Of a stretch of 64,000 nt of DNA, positions 21,810 through 33,891 are shown in pieces. Positions within the stretch are counted from its first letter, which is position 1. Each line of letters opens with the position of its first letter. The DNA is taken from NCBI GenBank assembly GCA_029990175.1, contig JARKIP010000023.1, positions 20,913,501 through 20,977,500 on the forward strand, given 5' to 3'. Below the pieces are notes generated by a model that made no database searches, was not told the origin of the DNA, and worked only from the letters and a program-made list of their open reading frames with translations. The DNA comes from Petunia secreta (lineage: Eukaryota; Streptophyta; Magnoliopsida; Solanales; Solanaceae). A program made the translations under genes and the position numbers.

Positions 21810-23010
21810 ATATGACCTTGTCCTCAAGGTCGGAGTTGAGCCACGAACTCCGGAAACTGGCTGCGAATGTATCCCCAATCCTCCCAAGTTGCTTCGTCTT
21901 TCCCCAAATAGGTCCATTGTACCAGGACCTTTACGCCAACTGTATTATTCACCTTCACGACCCTCCGCTGCAAAATTGCCACAGGTTGCACTAACATCTG
22001 ACCAACTGTATCACAGAGCGGAGGATGCTGTTGAGGATTCATGGTGGGCCCTATGCGTCTCTTCAGCTGCGAGACGTGAAAGACCGGATGGATCTGGGAA
22101 CCCGGCGGTAACTCCAATCGGTAAGCCACACTCCCAATTTTTTGTAAAACTCTGTATGGTCCATAATACTTCGCACTCAATTTCAAGTTCCTACGTACGT
22201 TGACTGAACTTTGTCGATAAGGTTGTAGTTTTAGATAAACCATGTCTTTCACTGATAATGTTCTCTCAGATCTGTTTTTGTCTGCATAAAATTTCATGCG
22301 GGCTTGGGCTTGGGTCAGGTTCTCCTTTACTTTCTAGAGCATTTGTTGTCGTTGGGCTAGGAAGTTTCCCACAGTGGAACTAGTAGTGAATGGTAGAGAG
22401 CCTAAGGGAATCTGAAGGGGTGGAAATCCATAGAGTGCCTGGAAAGGGGTTGTTTTAAGGGCACTATGGTGGTTGGTGTTGTACCACCACTCTGCTAAAG
22501 GAAGCCACTTGGCCCACTGCTCTGGGTTGGTGCAGGTCATGGCTCTCAAGTACCCTTCTAGGCATCTGTTGAGCCTTTCTGTTTGACCATCCGTTTGAGG
22601 ATGATAAGATGTAGACATATTCAATTTAGTTCCCATAGCTTTGAACAACCTCTGCCAGAATTGACTTGAAAATACTGTATCTCTGTCTGTGACTATTGTT
22701 TTGGGTAGGCCATGCAGCCTATAGACCTCATTTAAAAACAATTATGCTATGTCTTTTGCTGTGTAAGGATGTTTTAGGGCCAAGAAGTGGCCATACTTTG
22801 TGAACCTGTCAACCACTACAAGTATGACATCCTTTTGTCCCTCAATAAAATCCATGGCAAGGTCTTGCCATGGTTCAGCTGGTACGGGAAGGGGCTGTAG
22901 TAATCCAGGAGGTAGGATATTTTCACTTTTCACTCTTTAACAAGAGTCACATTCAGACACACTCTTGCTGATATCTGCCTTCATATTAGGCCAATAAAAC
23001 ACACTCTTAA
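21810..23010 (-). pseudogene. Integrase and chromodomain of a chromovirus, with in-frame stops
   Basis: Reading from 23010 leftward, the end of the HHCC finger (VSECDSC) comes first, then the catalytic core: WQDLAMDFIEG, VVVDRFTKYGHF, VTDRDTVFSSQFW and SYHPQTDGQTERLNR. The GPY/F region follows, and a chromodomain (QWTYLGKDEATWED, then a Trp- and Gln-containing C-terminal helix) closes the frame. Stops interrupt the frame near 22929, 22742 and 22336, so it is dead. Chromodomains in this class are thought to direct insertion toward heterochromatin. Confidence 0.85.
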
Positions 23011-23420
23011 TTCTTCAAGGGCGAAAATGGTCTGATCCCTTGGATAGTACCAATTTCGTCTTTATACACAAGGATACATCTATTGTGGCCTAAAAATGGA
23101 CGAACCGGATGATTTAGATCGTCAATCAACGCCCGAAACTTAATCCAACACAGCTTGTACGGAGGAGATGAGGTGGAAATATGGGGGTGGGGGAGGAGGG
23201 GGACCACGGTAGTACAAGATTTGGACTGATTTGTTGAATTTTTAGGGGGAAATTGGGGTGCGGCGGAGAGGAGGATAGTGATTTAGGGTATTTAGGTTTT
23301 GATTTTTGGGGGAAATGGTGAAATGGGAGTAGGTCGGGTCTGATGAATGTAGGTGTATGTAGATATGTTTATGATATGGCGTAGATAGGCTAATCAGAGG
23401 GTGTGGAGTGCAATTTAATC
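23011..23420. other. Unassigned segment between two retroelement fragments
   Basis: Purine-rich on the plus strand around 23155-23215 (GGGGGTGGGGGAGGAGGGGG). It may be the 5' part of the following Ogre-like LTR or a scrap of unrelated DNA. No gene seen. Confidence 0.4.
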
Positions 23421-24172
23421 CTAGTTATCAAGGTAATGTCCATTTTGAACAAGAATTTAAAATTCAAAAGAGGTTTCTCAAACCCTAGACGCATGTATAA
23501 ATATTTATGTCCTCATCTCTTTTTTTCAGTTTGAGGAACTAGAGTTTATAGAAGGCTTTGCAATGCATAAAACGATAGAATATAACGTCGACTTAAGGTT
23601 CTTATTTCTTCAGTTTTAAGATTCATAAAGATAGTGCTATTGTCTCTTCACTTTTGGGATTTGATTATCGTTTATTTTTGTTCGAGTTATCGGGTTGTTT
23701 TGAGTTGTCACGCTTCAATCTTGCCTCATTTCACTGCACCTAAACATGTCAGTTTTCAAACCTTTATCATTTTTAGTATTTATTTTCTTTTTTTTGTGTG
23801 TGTGTGTGTGTGTGTCTATTTATGTCATATTACCATGAAATATATGTAAAATGAGCTTGGCTAGGTGACTGTTAGTGTGGAGTTGTTTAGACTGATTGAT
23901 AAAGTAAAGTTAGAATTTCGTATCCATTTAGGATTAGGTATAAGGATAAGATAGTAAAGATTGAAATATTGCTTTCTTGACATGATAAATATTTAGGTGA
24001 AATGCAGGGTTGTTCATTCGATTAAAATAGTTTCTCTACATGATCTGATTGTAACTTTTCATGAAACTGTCTTGGTAGCATCTATACAGTATAGATTAAT
24101 TTTTAAGTGTTCTTTTGGCTACAAAGAACTGTTCTATGGGCATTGGAAGGGGTTGTTTATGCTTTGTGAGTT

Positions 24173-24232
<60 letters not shown>

Positions 24233-25072
24233 GTAGCTAGCAGCAGTAGCAGAGAGTCCTAGGAGTTTATTTTAGGGTCTGCTATGGTTTTTGGGAGGAT
24301 GTGAGGCAGTAAGAGTAGCTGCATGTCTGAGTTTATTTCTTCAGGAGTATGTGAAGGGTGTTATCATGTTCATAGTTTGTTGCTGGAACTGTAAGGGATG
24401 TGCAGGTGTGTTTGTATGTGTCTGCATGTCTTAGAAAGAAGTTATTATTTAGCAGGATGTTTTTGGAAAAATGGAAGAGTTGTTCTTGTGCTATGAGGTA
24501 TAAACGGGTCACATGATATGGTGTTTCATTGGCTAGATGTTGAAGTTTTAGGCAGGGAGTAGTAGTTTTGTCTAGGACGAGCATAGAAGCTAGGGGGTTC
24601 AAGGGTTAGGTCCGAGAGCTTGTAGGTGTGTGTGTAGAGGAAGTCTGGTTGCTGCAGTCGTTTATAGAGGTTTGGTTGGCTGCAGGGTGTTCTGTAGGGG
24701 AGGAATGAAGGCACGGGTTCAAATGTTATTTCTGGGTGTTAATCAAGGAGTTGAGGGGGTTGTAGGGCTGCATCTGAACCATTTTTGCTTCTTGCTTGCT
24801 GCAGACTATTAGGGAATATCTTCTTGGCTTACAGGTTGTTAGAGGTAATCTTGAGGTTTTCTGAGGTTGCTTGATGGGTTGTCTTTGGTGGTTGAGGAAG
24901 GTGTGTATGTGTTGTCTCAGTTGCTGCATGTAGTTGTAGAGAAGCTTCGGTGTTTGCAGGTATGTTGCATGCATTGCTGGGGTGTTTTAGGTTGGGGGAA
25001 TGTCTGGTAGTAGTGGCATGAAGGGTTCAGGGTGTATCTTGATGTGCAAAAGAAGGATGTTGATGTCCTACT
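23421..25072 (+). repeat. Outer Ogre/Tat-like LTR, first segment
   Basis: From about 23420 the sequence aligns loosely with the region of the inner solo LTR from about 25670 on (a CTCAAACCCTAGACGC counterpart of CCGAAACCCTGGTGCGC, then a shared block near 23615-23745 versus 25835-25990). It continues as the G/T-rich, GGTTCAGG-type low-complexity sequence typical of these LTRs until the inner LTR insertion. No clear left end (TGTTGACA) was found, so the 5' end seems lost. Confidence 0.55.
24175..24226. repeat. (GT)n microsatellite
   Basis: 26 GT units in the outer Ogre-like LTR. A shorter TG run is at about 23797-23815. Confidence 0.95.
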
Positions 25073-28000
25073 TGTTGACACCCAATTTTGTCCCGGAAAT
25101 TATAATCATTTTAAAAAATAAATAAATATATAAATAAATAAGATCAAAAATTTGAAATCTAAAGTAATCAATTGATTTTGATGAAAGAAGGCCAAAAGTG
25201 CACTGCATAACCTAATTCTTATCCTGCCCTTACAATTTCTAAATAGCTTGATTTACCTAAAATAGGCTAATTGCGCAATCCTAACCCTGCACCTAGCTTA
25301 CCCCGCGCAAAATACATATACACACATAATACTCCCTTCCCCCAATTCTCAGAAACCCACTTAAATCCCTTGACCCATTGGACCCTCTCGCGACCCGTTT
25401 CTTCCAATCGCGACCCGATTCCCTTTCAAATCTTCCCAAAATCTCCTCCAATCCGTCCAAAAACTCGTAATAACTGGTCCTCTTTTGCTTTGTCATCACC
25501 ATCTCCGTACAAACCCAGCTGTATCAATCTTGATCGTGCATTTCAAAGGCGAGTTCATCCGAGCCCTTGGCTTTAATCCCAACGGGCATTTTTTGTTTAG
25601 ATGGGGATTAAAATTGTACCACCTTTAGGAGGAGACGATTTTAACCCTTATCTAACAATAAATTGCAAAGTTGAGCATGGGATTTAAATTTTTTGGAGCC
25701 TAAATCCGAAACCCTGGTGCGCAGGTATATATTGTTCATTTTACTCATTTTCTTTCAGTTTTGGGGAGCCGCAGGAGAACTCACAAAGGAAAATATAGAA
25801 AGTGGCACAGTTCATAAAATACATAGAAATTTTATTTTTCAGTTCTAAGCACTCAAAATAGTATTATTGTTTCTGGGATTTTATTATTTTTGGGCTGTCG
25901 ATTCATTATTCGCGTTGTCATTTTAGTCGTCGACCTTGCTTGCGTCGCTTAGTCGAGTCGCGCTTCGGACCCTCGCCCCATTCACTGCCCTTTGAAAGGT
26001 AACAACCCTTTCCTCTTTTATTTTCAATCTCTGATCCTTCATTCTTATTTATATTCTTATTAACTTGCTGAATTCTGGTGTAAAACCCTTAACTATTTTA
26101 CCACTAAAAATCTAACCTGATTCCTTTTTTTTATGTGACAAAGAGTAGTAAAAATAATTTTTTTTAAAAAGAGTTAAATGTTGAAATGCTAATAATAGTT
26201 TTGTTACGATTCTGTGGTTCATATATCATTAAGAAAATTATTATTCTCAGTTTCTAGTTTGAACTGAGAAAAGAGAATGGAAATCAGTTTTGTCATAGTT
26301 CATGTAGGTTCCTGTTATCTCTTTGAGCAACAGTAGGTTCGCATTCGAATGCCTTCTTGTTCTTAGGCCTTCTTAAGAGGTTATGTCTGCATGCTCATCC
26401 CTTTTACCCATTTTTCTAGCTTGATTCTGCCTTAGTAATGCTAGTCTTAGGATTCTGAGTATTTGTGTTGTGTTTAACAAAATGTTTGGTTCTTGGTGTG
26501 CCTATGAATGGCTGTGAAAAGCTAGGAGGAGTTCAGTTGGGGAATGTGAGGTGCAGAGTTGTAGGAGTTTGATTAGGGGGCTGATGGTGTTGGCTTTGAT
26601 TCCCTGCTTGCTCTGCAAGTGTAGGGAGTCTCCATATGGGTTTCAGGTAAGTGTGATGGAGTTCAGACAGTGAAGAAGAGGTGTTTCAAATGCTAGAGGA
26701 GTAAGGGAGTTTTGGTTGGTGTTTGTCCAGGTTGTTCATGGTTGTTCTTGTTTGTTTCTGGGCAGTGAGAGGGTGCAGGGGTATTCATTAGTATTTAGCT
26801 CTTTGTTTAGTTATTGAGGGAGTAAAAGTAGGTAGAGAGTGTAGATGTGTGTGTAAGGGGCTCTTGTTCATAGTTTGTAGGCAGTAAGGAGGTGTGTATA
26901 TGGTTTTGGAGAGATGTCCTCGCTGGTTTCTAGTTAGTATGCAGTTGATGAGGGAGTGCAGGGGAGAGGGGCCTAGAGCTATTGTTTGTTCAGGTAGTTT
27001 TATAGTTGTTAGAGGAGTTAAGGAGCAGGGGTCTAGTTTCTGGTGGATGTTTTAGAGGTCTGTGATGGGGTGCAGGGTCCTGGAATGTGTTTGTGTGTTC
27101 AGGTTTAGGGTGTTCTATTGAGGGTGTATGTGTGCAGATGGATAGTTGGGTGAAATGAAGGCAAGGTGCATGTGTGAGTTAAGAGGGGCAGTCTGGTGTC
27201 AAAGTAGTGTATATAGGGTTGTTTTGAGTATTGCAGATGGTTAGTGAGTGGGTGTAGGTGATTTTTATAGGTTCTGGTAGTTGGCTCAGAGTGGTATAAG
27301 TTGTTTGCAGGTAGGGGCTTTTAGGTCTGGTTTGTTTCTGTTCAGGAGGAGTTCTGATTGTGTATAGTTCGTATTGTTAGCTTCCTGGTGGTCTTGTAAG
27401 TGAGTGAGGGAGTTGTTTCAGCTCTGGTTGGTGTAAGTGCAGATAGGTTCAGGGGTGAGCTATCCAAGTTGGTTCCTGGTAGTATATGGAGGTTCAAGGT
27501 GGTGCAGTGTGTGCTTTTGCTCCTAGTGTATGTGAGTGTTAGAAGAGGGTGAAGGGGTTCAGGTTGTTTTGTGAATGGCATCTCTCTAGGTATCTATTCT
27601 CTACTTGCTTAAAATGATAATTTGTTTAAGGTTGGGATCTGTTTTCTTTGTTTGAGGCACCACGAAGGTTGGTTTCTCTGAAGCTTAAGCTTATGGGTAT
27701 TCTAATAATGTGTTGAAGTTGAGGAGTCTTCTCTTTGAACTCTGTCTAGTTTGTGCTAAATGAACAGAAAGTATTGCCTGTATTACTCTCTGCATTTAAG
27801 CTCTATTAGTGTGGTCTGCATTAAAACTGACTTTTGTTACTTCTGAAGTTTATTCGAAAAATCAATGTCTTTATGCATATTTATTTATTTAGCCAATTCA
27901 ATGGGGATGATTCTGTCAGCTTGTTTGTGAATTAGTTCAGTCAGTTTCTATCAACTCAAGCTTAAATAGAAAGAGTCACACCTTGATAACTAAATTAGTG

Positions 28001-29711
28001 TAAGTTGCAATAAAATTTTAGCATAAATCTTCATCGCCTTAGATGTTTCTATCATTCTGCTTGTCTGGCACATGTTAAGAAGTTTATTATGCATAAAAGT
28101 TCTGACCTTTAAGATCTGAATTCCCCTATGGTGTGCTATCTGGAGTTAAAATGTCCTGGGTTTTGCCTTTTTGAAGAACGTGAGTTGAAGTAGGAAATCA
28201 ATGCATTTTGTTCTCCTTAATTTGTTATGCCCTGTTCGCTATCAAATTTCCTTAGTAATGAAAGGGTTGTAAATGATTAATTTAAGGATCAATCTACATG
28301 TATCTATCTGTACTTTACTTGTCATTATTCTTAACCATCCCTATGTGTGCGATCTGAAACAATGAGTACAAAGTTTGTTTGAATGATCTTTTTAAGAAAT
28401 AAAGTGTGTTGCCTATATGTCTTTGCTTGCATTTATCCGTTATTGCATTAATAGTTTGGAATCTTTGGTTGGGTACTAATCCTTTTCTCTCTTTGTATCT
28501 TTGACATGAAAACACTCCTTGGGATCGAGTTGTTGAACTCACAAACGGGGATGGCTACGTGCATGGGAAGTCATTTGATCCGCTCCATATTTTCGGGACT
28601 TGATATCCCCGAAAATGTAAAAGGAAAGAAAAAATAAAAACCTTGTAAAATACAGGGCTTGCGTTGAATTTTCTATCCGGGTTCTACCTTCTAAACTCTT
28701 TCTTTCCCGTCCCCTTTAGAAAAGCATGTTTTAGGAGCTCCGTAGAATAGAAATGGTATTTGAATTGTGAATAATTACTGTAAATTACTTAAATTATTTT
28801 TTATATGAATGCTTTGTATCATTTCTCTGCGAATCGCCAATTAATTTGTGGATGCTTAGAATCATTTGTCAATTAATGAGTGCAAAAATAAATTCGATTA
28901 AAAAATCGTACCCTCGTCATAATTCGCATTTGAATTGCTTCTTTATTTATTATATTAAATATTCAATTATTTATTTATCTAATCTAATTATTTAGTTGAT
29001 CAATTAAATTTTAATCCTTTATTTATTTATTTACTTAATCTAATTTATTCAATTTCAATTAATCATTTATTTAATCAATTAAATATTTATTTATTTATTT
29101 AATCAATTATTATTCATTTACTCCTTTATTTAATTAAAATTGACAAGTATTCATTTATTTAATTAAGTTATTTATTTGCTTATTTATTATCTATTTATTC
29201 AATCAATTAATTACTCCTTTAATATTATCTAATTATTTATCTAATTTATTTTATTTAATCATCTAACTTCATTTAATCTTTACTTATTCTTTTAATTAAT
29301 CAATTGACCATTATTTCATTATTCATTTAATTAATCATTAAGTTTTGTTCAAATATTTTCATAATCAATTTTATCTTCTTTATTATTCATTATTTATTTA
29401 TTTTATTTAAAATTTATCCTAAATTATCTTTAAGTAAAAATTCGTGAAACCGGATTAACCGCTTTTAGCGGATTTTCGAAAGTGCTCCCGTTAGGGACAT
29501 TCTTTCGAATTTAATAGAACCACTTACCTAAGAATCTCTAATTTTAATTTAATTTCCTTTAAATAAAGAAATAAAATTGCACTCTTTAGTTAACTTAGGT
29601 TCCTAATAATCCTTAAATTAGGTGGCGACTCCAAAGAAACCCTTTGGAGTCCCATTTTGTTGAAATCAAATCCCGGTGCATACTTGTGTACATTTTTGGG
29701 AGGGTTCAACA
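25073..29711 (+). mobile_element. Solo LTR of an Ogre/Tat-like retrotransposon (4639 bp)
   Basis: It starts TGTTGACACCC and ends GGGTTCAACA and is flanked by the perfect 5-bp duplication CTACT (25068-25072 and 29712-29716). No internal domain lies between, so it is a solo LTR left by recombination. The layout fits Ogre-type LTRs: a C-rich 5' part, a G/T-rich middle (26500-27570), a TTTA-rich AT tract (28930-29440), then the conserved tail with CGGATTAACCGCTTTTAGCGG, GTGGCGACTCC and GGGTTCAACA. It sits inside another LTR of the same family, and the same tail reappears at 40388-40661. Confidence 0.88.
28930..29440. repeat. TTTA/ATTT-rich low-complexity tract in the solo LTR
   Basis: More than 500 bases dominated by irregular TTTATTTA and AATTAATC words. 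The outer LTR has the corresponding tract at 31085-31437, so it is a structural part of this LTR family. Confidence 0.8.
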
Positions 29712-29716
29712 CTACT

Positions 29717-31437
29717 TAGTTCTTAGTTTTAGTAGGCTTGTTAAGAGTGTGAGGGTATGAAAGGTTTGGTTTTTAAGGTTAGCAGAGATTCAGGTAGTTT
29801 GTGAGAGAGTTATGGTGGTTCAGTTGGCTTAGGTAGTGTGTGCAGGTTTGTTTCTTGGTGTTTCAGGTTGTGCAGGTGGTTTGTAGGGAGTCTCAGTGTC
29901 TACAAGTTCTAGAAGTGGCTGTAGGTTTCATGGTTTGTCTTGAAGTACTGTAGGAGTTCTAGTTATATGTAAGAGGTATCGAGGTATCGAGGTTGTCCCT
30001 GGTGGTTTGCAGAGGTATAGTTGTTGGCAGGTAGGTGCAAATTGTTTCAGGTGGCATCTAAGTAGTATGGGATCTGTTATGGTTCTGTTTCGATGTAGGG
30101 TGTTAGCTGTAAGTTATCTGGTTGTCTAGCTTCATTTGTGAAGTGTTTGAAAGGGTCGTTTGTTTACAAGGTTTTCAGGGAGTTTGCTTAAAGGGAGTCT
30201 GAGATTTTCAATTGGCTTATAGTATGTAATAAACATTCGCATTAGTGTAACTTCATGCCTAGTAAAGTAATAGATAAATCAAACTGGATTGAATGATTTA
30301 AATGTCATGGGGTAGTGACTGAATCTCATGAAATTGTATAAATTCATCTATGCAGTTTAAAACTTGGCTAACTGCTTCAGGTAAAGTTGTATGTTTTGGC
30401 CAGTACGGTTTTGCTTATTTTTTACCAGTGCGATCTTGCTTATTTATGACCACTGAGGTCTTTTATGTGACTAGTGTGGTCTTTTATGATTGTGACCAAT
30501 GTAGTCTTTCTGTAGTTGTGACTAGTGCGGTCTTAATTTGTGTTTATGACCAGCGCAGTCTTTTTGTATAAGTGACTAGTGTGGTCTTTTGTATCTCTGA
30601 CCAATGCGATCTTATTTGCCTGCGACCAGTGCGGTCTTGTTTCTTGGTGACCATTGCGGTCTTGATTTATGTTCATTTGTTTCAATGCGTGTCATTATTT
30701 GCGTATGCTAATTTTCTTTATCTCTGGTTTTGACATGAACACTCTTGGAAAAACGAGTTTGTAAAACTTGCATATGAGTGATTGCATTTGCGTTGGGTGA
30801 ATGAATGTTGTGCTTGGAGTTAAAATTGTATTTACGGGTTCAATCTTCTAAACTTCTTATTTCTCCGTCCTTGTAGAATCCATGTTTAGGATCCCTGTAA
30901 ACCAAACTAGGAGTTTTATAGGATAGAATTTTTGTAGAATAGAAATCTCATTGCATGTTTAAAGTTACTTTAGGGAATTACATGTTCCTGTTTCTTTGGG
31001 ACTTACCAACTGATTTTGGAGATTAAAAATACTTTGTTAATTAGTGAGTGCAAAATGAAAACAAAAATTAAATTCATATCCTTAAGTCATAATTTATTAT
31101 AAACAATAACTACTCATTTGTCTACCTATTTAATTACTTATTTATTTAATTTATATTTATTTAATTAATATATTTATTATATATTTAAGTATTTATTTAT
31201 TTAATTAATTATTCAATTATCTCTTTATTTATTCTATCTATTCATTTATTATTTAATTAATAAAGTAATTACTTACTTACTTCCTTATTTATTTATTTAT
31301 TTATTTGTTTATGTATTTTTGTTCAAGTACCTAATCATTGAAATTAACTAGTTATCCTTTATTTATCTATTTATTTATTACCTATTTATTTATATACCTT
31401 ATCTAGCATTAAATTTCTAAGTTATTATTTATTAAAA
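29717..31437 (+). repeat. Outer Ogre/Tat-like LTR, second segment
   Basis: It continues the G/T-rich LTR sequence interrupted at 25072, as shown by the CTACT duplication. It contains an array of GACC-GGTC units (30398-30672), a segment near 30720-30900 parallel to 28500-28760 of the solo LTR (GACATGAACACTC, then AACTTCTTATTTCTCCGTCC) and the TTTA-rich tract up to the next insertion at 31438. Confidence 0.65.
30398..30672. repeat. Array of about 11 GACCAGTGCGGTCTT units
   Basis: Units related to GACCAGTGCGGTCTT start near 30400, 30423, 30448, 30469, 30492, 30518, 30548, 30571, 30598, 30623 and 30647, spaced 21-30 bases apart with T-rich linkers. Each unit is itself a short inverted repeat (GACC, about five bases, GGTC). 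The corresponding stretch of the solo LTR at 25073-29711 lacks an obvious array. Confidence 0.85.
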
Positions 31438-33891
31438 TGAAACGACCTCGGTCAGTCGTTTCGAAAGTTAGGACTTCGATTAGTGTGCCGATAATTTTAA
31501 AATATTCGTAAGGTCCATTAGGACCTGTCTGTAAATTTGAGCTAAATCAGACCTCGTTTGGTAGGCATCGAAAGAAGGTTTCAGTTTTTATTGTCGATAA
31601 ATATTGAAAAGAGATTTTCGAGTTCGGTTTTGGCGAATGAGCTCCGATTCGAAATCCGAAAGCGCCGTTAGTTCGTATGATTATTTGTGATTTTTGTAAA
31701 CTTTCAAAAGTGAATTTCGAGATTGTTCGGCTAGTTCCCGCTAAAATACCGAAAGTTAAATAATTTGACCTTTTTCTATTTAATTTGCATATTGAGTTTC
31801 GGGAGTCCGATTTGAGATCCGCCTTAGCAAGTGTGTTACATATATTTTGTATAACTAGTATGCAAAAGTTAGAATTATTTCGAATATCGTAGGGTACCGT
31901 TTTAATTTTTACCGTAGCATCGAATTTTAAAGGAAAAAGAAAAAAAAGGAAAAGAAAGTAAGGACAAAAGTTAGGCGGTGCTTTGGGATATAAACTCCCT
32001 TAGCACCAAGGATAAGGAACCAAAACATGACAAATTCAAAAGCAGAAATCGAAGGAGAAACGGAGAAGGAAAAAAATGTCAGAAAATGAGAAAAGAGCAA
32101 GAGAAAGATAGAATTTTTACCTTGAAACAGTCAGGTAATGATCTTAATGCATTATTTGAGTTTATTAGGTGTGTTTCAATATATTTTAACGGTAAAAATT
32201 GGGATATTATACATCGTTTTAATAAGTTCAACTGATAGTTTAAAGGGTCAATTGGACCTCGATAGTGGAATTGACTATATATTCGTACTCAGTGAGTTAT
32301 GGGCAACATATAAATGTAATTTATTTCGGGTTTTGTTATGTGACCTTAAACCCTGTACATAGGCCTGGCCTGTGTATTGTGTATGCGAATACGGTATCAG
32401 GTTCCTAACTGGATTGCCCTAAGATGTGAGGAATGAAGTCTTTAGCCTTATTTGATATATTTTTCTGGAATAGAGTGGGATCGTTTGGCAAGGAAACCAA
32501 AGGATAAAGCGGTTGTTGATTAGCCGTACTAACTTTTGGAAGAGGTAAGTATTTATATCCATTTTTTTGGAGGCACCTGGTCTCGTGGATTTTCTACCGC
32601 GTGATCCTTACGTGTGTAGCTGCCGATAGGCGTACTCATTATGCCTTAGCTTTGGATTTACATTGTATATTATATGTTATATCCTGTTGTTGGTATTGCA
32701 TTGAGGATCTGAGCATTGTACTCTGGTTGTGAATTGGCATCTACTTCTCGGCTGTTGATGAGACTCCCCCGCCGGTGAAGGGGTATTATTGCATCACATT
32801 GTATTCATATGCATTATATGTCATTCATATGCATTACATTGCATATCATATTGGGTGCAGTAATATTCCGCCCCAGGAGAGTGCAGGAGTATTCCGCCTC
32901 TGGTTTACATTTTATCGGGTGCAGGAGTATTCCGCCCAGGAGCAGGAGTATTCCGCTTTTATGTCAGATACTGAGTGCATGAGTATTCCGCCTCAGCTTT
33001 ACATTATATCGGGTGCAGGAGTATTCTGCCCCAGGAGAGTGCAGGAGTATTCCGCCTCTGGTTTATATCATATCGGGGGCAGGAGTATTCCGCTCCAGTT
33101 GGTTATCAGATTGGATTCCCCTCGAATGCAAAAGTATTCCGCTTTGGGATGGGATGATGGGCACATGTGACCCTTTGCATTATATTTCATTTCACTTCAT
33201 TTCATTTCATACCATTGGGTAGACTTGCGGTACATGACTACTGTTCTGCTTATACGTGCATTGCTTATTTGTTGATATGTTTCTGGCTCGTATTCCTGGT
33301 TGAGTTTATGGCTTCATACGTGTTTCCGGTTATTATATGGCTCTGCCTTTTTATAATTTAAATAAGAGGAATTTAGTTTATCTGTTTCTTCTCTCTGGCT
33401 AGCTATCCTATTTTTTTGAGGTGGCAAGTCTGCCCCACTTATTGACTCCTTTTGACTCACCCTTGTTTGTTGTTTGTTTCTTGTCTATCTATTTCGTTTC
33501 GGCAGGTTCGCTCCAGGATTGAGTTCGCCACGTTGTGAAGGAGTGAAGACAACTTCAACTGTCAGGGTGAGTCAGCTTTTATTCCGGATGGCCACCAGTT
33601 TATTGGTTATTATTTCAGTTTCATTTTGCTCCCTTCAGGAAGTATTTGTCTTCTTTTATACTCTTAGATGTCTAGTCTGGATAGCCCTAAACCTAGTATG
33701 TTGGGTAGTCAGCTGTAATTTCTTTTGTACAGCTTAGAGGTATCAGTTTCTCTGTATTTTTTTTAAGTCTTGTCCTTATTTATGAATTATTATATTTATT
33801 TTCCCAAAATTTTTTGGTAAGGGTTCGTCCGACGGGTCTAGGGGAGGATGTCGGGTGCCCGCACGGCCTAACCGGATTCCGAGTCGTGTCA
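31438..33891 (+). repeat. 5' LTR of the Tekay-like element (2454 bp)
   Basis: It starts TGAAACGACC and ends GTGTCA. It contains the tandem TGCAGGAGTATTCCGCC units at about 32855-33145 and the conserved end GGGTCTAGGGGAGGATGTCG at 33835-33854. Confidence 0.9.
32855..33145 (+). repeat. TGCAGGAGTATTCCGCC array in the 5' LTR
   Basis: About nine units of the form TGCAGGAGTATTCCGCC, separated by two alternating linkers (CCAGGAGAG and a longer one containing TTTACATTTTATCGGG). Parts of a higher-order unit of about 150 bases repeat. Confidence 0.85.

Larger units (their letters stand above)
21279..23010 (-). mobile_element. Chromodomain gypsy retrotransposon, 3' end, minus strand
   Basis: It consists of a 515-bp LTR (21279-21793; TGTTA at one end and TAACA at the other) and, to its right, the integrase and chromodomain part of pol read toward the LTR. 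It ends around 23010 within the integrase zinc finger, so all of gag, protease, RT, RNase H and the 5' LTR are missing. The small LTR plus a C-terminal chromodomain suggest a Reina- or Galadriel-like chromovirus. Confidence 0.82.

Noticed and set aside
21805..22203. A 132-codon plus-strand frame
   Set aside because: It is antisense to the chromodomain and integrase region, which has clear family motifs on the minus strand.
25271..25576. A proline-rich 101-codon frame at the start of the solo LTR
   Set aside because: It lies in the C-rich 5' part of an LTR with proven boundaries and has no homologue-like motif.
28500..28570. Possible tRNA-like sequence with GGGATCGAGTTGTTGAACTC
   Set aside because: No acceptor or anticodon stem can be drawn around it, and it is a conserved part of the Ogre-like LTR (also near 30740).
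32775..33170. Plus-strand frames with repeated EYSAP/GVFRP peptides in the Tekay-like LTRs (also at 39246-39650)
   Set aside because: They are translations of the TGCAGGAGTATTCCGCC repeat in three frames. Periodic peptides in all frames point to a DNA repeat, not a protein.
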